Shown here: piece by piece, positions 1 to 5,396 of the stretch
How the letters are laid out: every line of letters starts with the position of its first letter
How positions within the stretch are numbered: position 1 is the stretch's first letter
NCBI GenBank assembly: GCA_020430005.1
Contig: JAGQKQ010000114.1
Location: forward strand, 1-5,944
DNA length: 5,944 nucleotides
Source: Candidatus Omnitrophota bacterium
Lineage (GTDB): Bacteria > Omnitrophota > Gorgyraeia > Zapsychrales > Zapsychraceae
Direction of reading: 5' to 3'
Translations under genes and position numbers: made by a program
Notes under the pieces: generated by a model
Databases searched by the model: none
Seen by the model: only the letters and a program-made list of their open reading frames with translations
Told to the model about the DNA's origin: nothing

Positions 1-49
1 ATCCGACAAACATAATAATAAGGGCTGCAATAAAACTATTTCGAATCAT
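1..49 (-). CDS. Partial CDS, N-terminus of a probable exported or membrane protein
   Basis: Only the first 16 codons are inside the window; the gene continues past position 1. The reverse strand reads ATG at 49-47 and then MIRNSFIAALIIMFVG, a short basic start followed by a hydrophobic run. This is typical of a signal peptide or first membrane helix. The start is well supported by a strong Shine-Dalgarno AAAGGAG at 62-56, six bases before the ATG. The product cannot be named from so little sequence. It lies in the same direction as gpsA but is separated from it by a 137-bp palindromic element and an AT-rich leader, so it probably has its own promoter. I could not find a convincing promoter in 50-178. 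Confidence 0.65.
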   Translation of the reverse strand, partial: MIRNSFIAALIIMFVG

Positions 50-178
50 GAGAAACTCCTTTCTTTAATGTTTGTATAAAATTAACAACAGCCAAACGCC
101 TCTGTTATCAATGATCGTTCGCTATTGACACTCGCATTCTAGAAAAACAAACATTAAGAGAAAATTAAAATAGAATTA
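50..178. other. AT-rich intergenic leader with no gene
   Basis: This stretch between the partial gene and the palindromic element has no usable ORF. It contains the Shine-Dalgarno of the partial gene (56-62) and an 11-bp inverted match, TTAATGTTTGT at 65-75 and its complement at 147-157. The arms are 71 bp apart and AT-rich, so this may be chance. No good sigma-70 promoter pair for the minus strand was found. Confidence 0.5.
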
Positions 179-315
179 AAATTAGGGACGTACACCTTTT
201 CCCCCTTTTTGCTGCTTACTAGTCTCTAGTATTTAAAAGACAACAATGTCTACTGAGTACTAAGAACTAATAGCTAAACATTAGAAATGGGGGAAAAGGT
301 GTACGTCCCTAATTT
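179..315. repeat. Palindromic MITE/REP-like element with perfect 27-bp inverted ends
   Basis: The arms at 179-205 and 289-315 are exact reverse complements over 27 bp (outer part AAATTAGGGACGTACACC, inner part CTTTTCCCCC). The 83-bp interior is itself roughly palindromic. It has CTAGTNN heptamers at 219-232, an apex stem AGACA (238-242)/TGTCT (247-251) with loop ACAA, and four NNNCTRA heptamers at 250-277. The centre of the apex nearly coincides with the centre of the whole element, so it could fold as one long hairpin. No transposase is encoded, so any movement would be in trans, as for MITEs or REPs mobilised by RAYT (TnpA-REP) enzymes. The right arm overlaps the gpsA stop codon (314-316) by two bases, so the minus transcript of gpsA would run into the hairpin. 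The T-rich stretch after the left arm could make it a weak terminator. Confidence 0.85.
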
Positions 316-1321
316 ATTCCGCTTTGGTTTTGCGTGTCATTAAATCGGTGACGGCTTGGAGAGGTTTTTTGTTATCGTAGATAATATGGTAGATTTCTTG
401 AGAAATGGGCATATCAATATTAAGTTTTTTACTTAACTTTACAACGCCTTTAACCGTTTCAACACCTTCGGCCACCATTTTCATGGAAGATAAAATGGAT
501 TTAATGGTTTGTCCCTTACCTAATTTCTCGCCAACCGTGCGATTACGGCTGCGCGGACTGAAACACGTTGTTGCCAAATCTCCTAAACCGCTGAGCCCGG
601 AAAATGTTTTTGGTTTCGCCCCCAAAGCTTTTCCCAAACGACTTATCTCGGCCAATCCCCTGGTTAAAATTGCGGCCTTGGTATTGGTTCCATATCCAAG
701 ACCATCACAAATCCCGCAGGCCAGGGCAATAATATTTTTAATACTTCCCCCGATTTCCACACCGACCACATCGGTATTCGTGTAAATTCGAAAGGTTTCC
801 GAATTAAATGCCGCCTGCACCCGCTTGGCGATTTTTAAATCTTTGGAAGCCGCTACCGCTGTGGACGGAATACCTTTAGCCACCTCAACGGCAATCGTCG
901 GTCCGGACAAAACGGCCAGAGGAATATCCCCCAACTCTGTCGTAATTAATTCCGACATCCGGCGCAAAGTGGCGTCATCAATGCCCTTGGTCACACTCAC
1001 AAAAACTTTTTCGGAGAAATTAACTTTGGTCTTGTTTAAATCCTTAAGAACAGCCGGTGCGTATTGCGAAGGGATCGCAAAAACAATAAGATCACATGCC
1101 TGAACGGCCTCTTTCAAATCTTCAACAAGAGAAACTTCCTTGGGAATGCGGACGCCCGGAAGAAATTTGGCGTTATAACGGTTCTTACTCATTTGGCGAA
1201 CATAATGAGGAAACGGTCCCCATAAATGAACAGGAAAACCGTTTTTTGCGAGATGAATCGCCAGGGTCGTTCCCCAGCCCCCATCTCCGATAACCGCTAT
1301 TTTTTCGAAAGGTTTTGCCAT
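314..1321 (-). CDS. gpsA: NAD(P)H-dependent glycerol-3-phosphate dehydrogenase
   Basis: This enzyme reduces dihydroxyacetone phosphate to sn-glycerol-3-phosphate in the cytoplasm, giving the backbone for phospholipids. In the longest reading (342 aa, start at 1342) the Rossmann motif G19-D-G-G-W-G24 follows IAVI. The conserved TKG is at 118-120, SGPT at 146-149, the catalytic lysine at K202 in SIKNIIA, the NTKAAILTRGLAE block at 220-232, and the GLGDLATTC...SRNR block at 252-268. Every hallmark of the family is present and the length is usual. I prefer the second Met (ATG at 1321, 335 aa, beginning MAKPFEKIAVIG) because family members start a few residues before the Rossmann strand and the longer start lies inside a REP-like repeat ending at 1338. 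Neither start has a strong Shine-Dalgarno. The gene ends against the palindromic element at 179-315. A probable terminator upstream (around 1427-1481) suggests it does not rely on the membrane-protein transcript. Confidence 0.95.
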   Translation of the reverse strand: MAKPFEKIAVIGDGGWGTTLAIHLAKNGFPVHLWGPFPHYVRQMSKNRYNAKFLPGVRIPKEVSLVEDLKEAVQACDLIVFAIPSQYAPAVLKDLNKTKVNFSEKVFVSVTKGIDDATLRRMSELITTELGDIPLAVLSGPTIAVEVAKGIPSTAVAASKDLKIAKRVQAAFNSETFRIYTNTDVVGVEIGGSIKNIIALACGICDGLGYGTNTKAAILTRGLAEISRLGKALGAKPKTFSGLSGLGDLATTCFSPRSRNRTVGEKLGKGQTIKSILSSMKMVAEGVETVKGVVKLSKKLNIDMPISQEIYHIIYDNKKPLQAVTDLMTRKTKAE

Positions 1322-1337
1322 ATTCGTTACTGTCAGT

Positions 1338-1408
1338 GTCATCCCTGCGGAGGCAGGGATCCGGCAATAATAAAATTTCTAATGGATTCCCGCCTTCGCG
1401 GGAATGAC
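1338..1408. repeat. Paired REP-like hairpins (inverted pair, 25-bp arms)
   Basis: Two 25-bp palindromic units face each other: 1338-1362 and 1384-1408, with a 21-bp AT-rich spacer. Each unit folds into an 8-bp stem with a 4-base loop. The right unit contains ATTCCC-N8-GGGAAT. Read in the same orientation, the two units match at 20 of 25 positions; four of the five differences form two compensated stem pairs, so the hairpin is kept although the bases differ. The left end overlaps the first possible ATG of gpsA at 1340-1342. A second copy of the same arrangement lies at 3475-3563. Confidence 0.85.
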
Positions 1409-1426
1409 ATACAATTTAGTTTACGC

Positions 1427-1481
1427 GGTCACAAAAAAATTAACGCTTAGAAGCATCGCGTTAATTTTAAAACTTGTGACC
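1427..1481 (-). terminator. Likely rho-independent terminator of the membrane-protein gene, in a nested hairpin
   Basis: The inner stem AAAATTAACGC (1436-1446) pairs with GCGTTAATTTT (1458-1468) around an 11-base loop. On the minus strand the stem runs into seven T residues (1439-1433), as expected for an intrinsic terminator. An outer 8-bp stem GGTCACAA (1427-1434)/TTGTGACC (1474-1481) encloses it. It stands about 80 bp beyond the stop codon of the membrane-protein gene and before gpsA, so it would separate those two genes. The stem is AT-rich, so strength is uncertain. Confidence 0.6.
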
Positions 1482-1485
1482 TTAC

Positions 1486-1509
1486 AGAAATATGCCAAAG
1501 CATATTTCT
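1486..1509. repeat. Hairpin, 10-bp stem
   Basis: AGAAATATGC (1486-1495) and GCATATTTCT (1500-1509) are exact complements around a CAAA loop. It lies between the membrane-protein stop codon and the terminator. No T-run follows on the minus strand, so it is more likely an mRNA 3'-end stabilising or processing stem than a terminator. A further small inverted repeat, TTGTCT (1528-1533)/AGACAA (1539-1544), lies closer to the stop codon. Confidence 0.5.
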
Positions 1510-1558
1510 TAATTATATCCAATTTCGTTGTCTGATCAAGACAAAATACATGCTCAAG

Positions 1559-3445
1559 CTATAGCGTATTCGGAATGACTTTAAATAAAGCAAAATAATC
1601 GTTGGTATATACCTTTTCCAGCAACGGACTGCTTTTGGGAACGGCATACCCCATAAACACAATATAATCGGCTTTATATTTTACTACCGCATTTTCAATC
1701 GCTTTTTGCGGGGATTCTTTCATGATAACCTTAAAAGGTTTAATATCCTCCATCCGCTGCTGCCATTCCACTGCTGCCGGATAATCAAATCCAATGATAC
1801 CGCAATCCCGGTAAGACGCAATAATTTTCCGGTCGGAAAAGATACGAAAGCCTCCCATTTCCATATTATAGGGAACAAGGATCATTGCGTCCTTTGCCGT
1901 GTTACTTTTCACAAAACGCTGCATATCTTCCCAACTGCGTTGAAGACTCCAGAAGCCGCCTTCCGAATAATTTTCTTCATGATACTTTTTAAAATGAAAA
2001 AACGTGTATTGACAAAAATAAATCAGCAGCGGAACCGCCAACAGTGAACGCATCCATAATAAAGTTCTTTGGTCCGGCTTGCGGAAAAGAAGCACACAAA
2101 ACAAACCTGTTAAAGAAACCAAAAGAACTCTCAAACTGATCACCGCGTATTGTTCAAAGTTGGTTTCAGCAAAGGATTGAACAACATAATACAGTAACGG
2201 CCCCAAAATACCGGCCAATACCGCATAAAACAACATTTTCCAGACAAACTCTTTCTGCCCGCTGATCACATTATCGGCCATGAGCAAGCAGGCCATCATC
2301 ACCGTTGCGATAGCCCCCATAGCCTGCCCGTATTTAATCAGCACAAACGCCAAAATAAAACCTAACGCCAGAACAGGTTTCCGCCGGTCTAAAACATCAA
2401 CGCACAAAACACAAGTATATCCCATCAGTAAAAATAAAAGATACTGCGTATTTCTGATTAAATTTAAATCAATGACAAAACGGCTGGGATAGGCGTAAGC
2501 AAACACAAAACAGGCAACCAACAATAAAAAAGCCCCAATACTGAAAGCGATCGCCTTTTGATCCGACCGAAACCTTTTGTTAAACACAATATTCAAGATA
2601 AAAAGACCGGCCAGAAAAAGATAAAGTTGCGCCTGACGGAAAAAGACATCCCAGGAAAAAAACAATTTATCAATCGGCATGGTTTCAAACGGAAAATTCT
2701 GCGGACAGGCAATATAATAAAGCTCCAGCCAGTTTTGATAAAGGCGTGGATTACCCTCTCCTACTCCCATTAATCGATGCTGGACAGCCCACACAACAAA
2801 CGGTAAGGCTGCCAGAATAAACGCGCCACAAGCCATCAGTAATGTTTTAATGCCATGTTTTTTGATCTGCCACAGCAAATAAATTCCCATATAAAACATT
2901 GGAAAGAGACTATACAAGGCATGAAAGTTTGCGGCCACACCCAACAGAACCGCGGCGAGAAAAAACCGTTCCCGGAAGAAAAAATATATCCCGGCAAAAA
3001 TAATGGCCAGAGCGAATTCCTGATGAGAAAACGTGCGGTACAGGAACTCATGAACCCGGGACATTAACAGAAAGACCAGTGTCGCGCTAACAGCCGTAAA
3101 ACGGTCCTGCGAGATGTGCAGCCACAACTTATAAATCCAATACACCAGAAAATATCGTGAAACCAGATACAGAAAAAAATATACTGCGGGGATTTGATCG
3201 ACACTAATTAATTTGGCAAGGATAGGATAAAAATAAGATGAAAAATTAGCCTTGGCGCTTTCAACATAATAATCGCCGGCATAAAGCGCTGGGTCAATAA
3301 GATGCTTTAAAAGAGGAATTTCCAGATGCTGGTCATCCCATCCCAGCTTATAACCGTTAACCGCCAGGAACGCGCCGAATAACAACAAGGCGACAAACCA
3401 GGGTTTCTGGATGAATTGAAGAATTTTTTCCTTTAAAGGAACCAT
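1559..3445 (-). CDS. Multi-spanning membrane protein, GT-C glycosyltransferase-like (DUF6798-like)
   Basis: The 628-aa product has a hydrophobic N-terminal helix (about 17-31), then roughly a dozen more predicted membrane segments (about 87-108, 118-129, 143-157, 161-178, 180-192, 201-221, 272-288, 298-318, 334-351, 357-390, 404-424, 434-454, 465-483). A soluble C-terminal domain runs from about 495 to 628. The first external loop carries GWDDQH (35-40), DP (51-52) and GDYY (57-60). Acidic residues in this loop are the hallmark of GT-C enzymes, which transfer sugars from polyprenyl-phosphate carriers outside the membrane. From memory, the layout, the early 'DP.LY..D' motif and the C-terminal block around 505-545 (WEDMQRF...GGFRIFSDRKIIASYRD) resemble DUF6798 proteins. 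No family search was possible, so the function is an inference. The gene lies 122 bp downstream of the GT2 gene on the same strand, with a REP pair between them. There is no clear Shine-Dalgarno before the ATG at 3445. Confidence 0.8.
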   Translation of the reverse strand: MVPLKEKILQFIQKPWFVALLLFGAFLAVNGYKLGWDDQHLEIPLLKHLIDPALYAGDYYVESAKANFSSYFYPILAKLISVDQIPAVYFFLYLVSRYFLVYWIYKLWLHISQDRFTAVSATLVFLLMSRVHEFLYRTFSHQEFALAIIFAGIYFFFRERFFLAAVLLGVAANFHALYSLFPMFYMGIYLLWQIKKHGIKTLLMACGAFILAALPFVVWAVQHRLMGVGEGNPRLYQNWLELYYIACPQNFPFETMPIDKLFFSWDVFFRQAQLYLFLAGLFILNIVFNKRFRSDQKAIAFSIGAFLLLVACFVFAYAYPSRFVIDLNLIRNTQYLLFLLMGYTCVLCVDVLDRRKPVLALGFILAFVLIKYGQAMGAIATVMMACLLMADNVISGQKEFVWKMLFYAVLAGILGPLLYYVVQSFAETNFEQYAVISLRVLLVSLTGLFCVLLFRKPDQRTLLWMRSLLAVPLLIYFCQYTFFHFKKYHEENYSEGGFWSLQRSWEDMQRFVKSNTAKDAMILVPYNMEMGGFRIFSDRKIIASYRDCGIIGFDYPAAVEWQQRMEDIKPFKVIMKESPQKAIENAVVKYKADYIVFMGYAVPKSSPLLEKVYTNDYFALFKVIPNTL

Positions 3446-3474
3446 TGTTTAGAGTAGATGGGAAATTTCATAGT

Positions 3475-3563
3475 GTCATTCCTGCAAAAGCAGGAATCCA
3501 TGAATATAAAGTAATATCGAAGAACTTCTTCTAAATTTAGATTCCCGCCTGCGCGGGAATGAC
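3475..3563. repeat. Second paired REP-like element
   Basis: Inverted 25-bp units lie at 3475-3499 and 3539-3563, with a 39-bp spacer. The right unit carries ATTCCC-N8-GGGAAT and ends in GAATGAC, as the unit at 1384-1408 does. The left unit has stem ATTCCTGC/GCAGGAAT with an AAAA loop. The units differ at one stem pair, again compensated (T-A against C-G), in the loop, and at the last base. The spacer holds a small palindrome, GAAGAA-C-TTCTTC (3519-3531). The element begins 29 bp before the membrane-protein start (in the direction of transcription it lies upstream) and ends 4 bp from the GT2 stop codon, so it fills most of the 122-bp gap. Confidence 0.85.
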
Positions 3564-3567
3564 AATT

Positions 3568-4272
3568 TCATTTCCAAACAAACACTTCCCGGAAGTTCTG
3601 CCACATATAAGCCGCGCCCCATTTCATAACTTGCAATTTGGCAACGCCCCCTTCGCGGGCCGGCTCATCTCCGGGAATTTCCGCAATTTTTAAATTACGT
3701 TTGGCGGCACGAATTGACAACAGAGGTTCCCAGCTGACCACAGTACGAAACAATCGTTCTTCGAATTCATAACTACTGTCCTTATCCAAATCCAATTCTT
3801 GAATAAGATTTTTCCGGTATATCCGGTAAATGACCATCGCATCCGCATACCGATGTCCATGAAGTAAACTGATTGTTGTACTGAATAACCAATTGCCAAA
3901 GGCCGTCACAGGTGTGTCGTCATAACTTTTTGCGCCGTCGGCGTAACGCGACACAATTACCATGTCATAACCTTCTTTATATTTCTTAATAGCTTCTGGA
4001 ATGAGTTCGGGAATAGAATTTCCGTCAGGACTAAACGTCAGGATAACATCTCCTTTAATGTGCGGCAGACATTCCATATACGCATGACGCATCCCCATCT
4101 TTTCCTGGATGACAACATCATACCCTTGTTCTCGAGCATATTCCACCGTTCCATCGGTAGATTGTCCATCGACCACAAGAATTTGATCAACCCATTCGGG
4201 ATTCACCTTTGGCATGATTTCTTTCATGCCTTCAATTTCGTTCAATGTCGGGACAACAAGTGTGATTTTCAT
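3568..4272 (-). CDS. Family 2 glycosyltransferase (dolichol-phosphate-mannose-synthase-like, GT-A fold)
   Basis: The 234-aa product is a single GT-A domain with no membrane segment, the usual size for stand-alone GT2 enzymes. Seen directly: the opening strand KITLVVPTLNE (2-12), the nucleotide-binding VVDGQSTDGT (33-42), a basic block KMGMRHAY (58-65), the GDVILTFSPDGNSIPE block (74-89) where the metal-binding DXD is normally found, and SRYADG (108-113). Family knowledge: such enzymes use nucleotide sugars and often charge polyprenyl phosphate on the cytoplasmic face. In this protein the first Asp of DXD is replaced by Ser (S81-P-D83). This could mark a subfamily or altered metal binding. The same-strand membrane protein downstream is a plausible partner. 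The start is at ATG 4272; the ribosome site (AGAAG a few bases upstream) is weak. The sugar cannot be told from sequence. Confidence 0.9.
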   Translation of the reverse strand: MKITLVVPTLNEIEGMKEIMPKVNPEWVDQILVVDGQSTDGTVEYAREQGYDVVIQEKMGMRHAYMECLPHIKGDVILTFSPDGNSIPELIPEAIKKYKEGYDMVIVSRYADGAKSYDDTPVTAFGNWLFSTTISLLHGHRYADAMVIYRIYRKNLIQELDLDKDSSYEFEERLFRTVVSWEPLLSIRAAKRNLKIAEIPGDEPAREGGVAKLQVMKWGAAYMWQNFREVFVWK

Positions 4273-4308
4273 GACGCTTCTAAGAGAGAATTAATATTAT
4301 TTCTGTTT

Positions 4309-4336
4309 ATTATACAAATTATCGAATGAATGTATA
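4309..4336 (-). promoter_or_regulatory. Possible sigma-70 promoter for the glycosyltransferase gene
   Basis: Reading the minus strand, TATACA (4336-4331) and a perfect TATAAT (4314-4309) are 16 bases apart, with the -10 box 36 bases before the ATG at 4272. The -35 box matches consensus at 4 of 6. AT-rich sequence makes chance matches common. Confidence 0.4.
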
Positions 4337-4447
4337 CCATTTTTACCAATAAAACTCCTTATCCTATATCGAAATAATCGCCAAAATAAATAAAAATAAC
4401 TCATTTTTGCGGAAAATCGTCTTTTTTCCCTGTCCCATTCTGTCATA

Positions 4448-4476
4448 TTGACATCATTATAGATATTTAATAGCAT
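4448..4476 (+). promoter_or_regulatory. Possible sigma-70 promoter for the PEP-CTERM gene
   Basis: A perfect TTGACA (4448-4453) is followed after 17 bases by TAGCAT (4471-4476), which keeps the important T1, A2 and T6 of the -10 box. This would give a leader of about 45 nt before the gene at 4528. The divergent region 4273-4527 is otherwise AT-rich with no ORF of note. Confidence 0.4.
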
Positions 4477-4527
4477 ATTAACTAATTATCAGCTTTGTGA
4501 GGAAAACTATTATTAGAGGAGCCCCCG

Positions 4528-5208
4528 ATGAAAAAGACATTTTTAACACTATTTTTACTACTTTTCTGCGTTTCCACCGCACATGCCGTTTTATTATTTT
4601 CCGATGATTTTAATTCAGGCGCTAATCCGGCCTGGGGGAATGAGTTGGGCGACTGGAGCGCTTCGGGTGGTGTTTATGATGCTGCCTCTCCCAACAATAA
4701 CCCCTTAACTTATTCCAGTGTCACAACCTTCCCTTCCCTCACTGATTTTAGAGTTGAAGTTGATGTTCTGGGATACAATGACGGCGCTATTTGGTTACGC
4801 AGTTCTGACAATAATAATGGTGTCCTTTTAGTTTTAGGTGGTTTTGCCGGAACACATCAAGGATTGTATTTTCATGAAGTCATCGGTGGAACTGTTTCAC
4901 CTGTTATGAGCATTGGCAGTATTCCTAATGTTCAAGGCACTTCCGGACGAGCCGCCGCAGAGGTTGTCGGCAATACCTACAAAGCTTACTGGAACGGATC
5001 GTTAATCTCCACGTTTACGACAGATAAATTTCCTACAGGAAAGGTTGCCCTTTTCGACAACTTAAATGAAACATCTTACGATAACTTCGCCCTTTACAAT
5101 TTCTTACCGGCGGCTGATCAAAGAAGCTCTTCCGTCCCCGAACCGGCAACAATCGCCCTATTGGCGAGTGGCTTAGCTGGCATGGCTGTACGTCGTAGAA
5201 AACGTTAA
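4528..5208 (+). CDS. Secreted PEP-CTERM sorting-domain protein with jelly-roll-like body
   Basis: The 226-aa protein starts at an ATG with a good Shine-Dalgarno, GAGGAG at 4516-4521, six bases upstream. Residues 1-20 are a signal peptide with a likely cut after AHA (18-20). Residues about 22-195 form one beta-rich domain without cysteines, rich in N, D, G, S and aromatic residues: DDFNSG near the front, DFRVEVDV (77-84 approximately), and YKAYWNGSLISTF and YDNFALYNF at the end. This layout resembles LamG/concanavalin-type jelly rolls that bind glycans. The C-terminus is a textbook PEP-CTERM tag: SVPEP (202-206), a hydrophobic helix to about 221, then RRRKR. Family knowledge: exosortase cleaves at PEP and the protein goes to the surface or to exopolysaccharide. 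No exosortase is in the window. The gene is monocistronic, ending in the hairpin at 5229-5269. Confidence 0.92.
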   Translation: MKKTFLTLFLLLFCVSTAHAVLLFSDDFNSGANPAWGNELGDWSASGGVYDAASPNNNPLTYSSVTTFPSLTDFRVEVDVLGYNDGAIWLRSSDNNNGVLLVLGGFAGTHQGLYFHEVIGGTVSPVMSIGSIPNVQGTSGRAAAEVVGNTYKAYWNGSLISTFTTDKFPTGKVALFDNLNETSYDNFALYNFLPAADQRSSSVPEPATIALLASGLAGMAVRRRKR

Positions 5209-5228
5209 AAATTTAAATATAAGAGCAT

Positions 5229-5269
5229 AAAAAAAGACAAGTTACATAATTAGTAACTTGTCTTTTTTT
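5229..5269. terminator. Strong bidirectional intrinsic terminator
   Basis: A perfect 17-bp inverted repeat (5229-5245 and 5253-5269) encloses the loop ATAATTA. Its core is GACAAGTTAC/GTAACTTGTC, with seven A before and seven T after. Because the A-run and T-run mirror each other, it can stop the PEP-CTERM transcript on the plus strand and the tRNA-Gly transcript on the minus strand. It starts 20 bp after the PEP-CTERM stop codon and ends 5 bp before the tRNA 3' end. Confidence 0.92.
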
Positions 5270-5274
5270 ATATC

Positions 5275-5348
5275 TGGAGCGGGCGATGAGAATCGAACTC
5301 ACGTAACTAGCTTGGAAGGCTAGTGTTCTACCACTGAACTACGCCCGC
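5275..5348 (-). tRNA. tRNA-Gly (anticodon UCC), CCA encoded
   Basis: The reverse strand gives a complete 74-nt cloverleaf. The acceptor GCGGGCG pairs with CGCCCGC. The D-arm region contains AGTTCAGTGGTAGAAC. The anticodon stem CTAGC/GCTAG encloses loop CTTCCAA with anticodon TCC, which reads GGA and GGG. The T-loop is TTCGATT. The discriminator is T, followed by an encoded CCA at 5277-5275. In E. coli glyT has the same anticodon and follows tyrU in the thrU-tyrU-glyT-thrT cluster. Here it is the last tRNA before a terminator; no thrT or tuf follows. Its 5' leader is the heptamer array of the neighbouring element, three bases away. Confidence 0.97.
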
Positions 5349-5351
5349 AAT

Positions 5352-5386
5352 CTAGTTCCTAGTGCTTAGTGCCTAGTTGCTAGGAA
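5352..5386. repeat. Array of five 7-bp units (left arm of the four-helix-bundle element)
   Basis: Five tandem heptamers with consensus CTAGTKC run from 5352: CTAGTTC, CTAGTGC, TTAGTGC, CTAGTTG and CTAGGAA. An inverted array of five similar units lies at 5801-5835 on the other side of the four-helix-bundle gene. In register the two arms match at 22 of 35 positions, and flanking CAAT (5348-5351)/ATTG (5836-5839) extends the symmetry. The array begins three bases from the tRNA-Gly 5' end and ends ten bases from the stop codon of the protein gene. Confidence 0.8.
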
Positions 5387-5396
5387 ATTGTTGTAT

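Noticed and set aside
125..130. TTGACA on the plus strand left of the palindromic element
   Set aside because: No -10 box at the right distance and no plus-strand gene follows.
65..157. 11-bp inverted match TTAATGTTTGT/ACAAACATTAA
   Set aside because: AT-rich, 71 bp apart and with no other sign of an element; noted only in the description of the intergenic stretch.
405..1103. Plus-strand ORFs opposite gpsA
   Set aside because: They are mirror ORFs of a clearly coding minus-strand gene, with no family resemblance.
1226..1450. Plus-strand ORF of 74 codons running through the REP pair
   Set aside because: It lies antisense to gpsA and across palindromic repeats; the translation is repeat-derived and there is no ribosome site.
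4380..4430. Possible sigma-54 (-24/-12) promoter before the PEP-CTERM gene, as known for some PEP-CTERM regulons
   Set aside because: A TTGC is present near 4407 but there is no GG at the -24 position.
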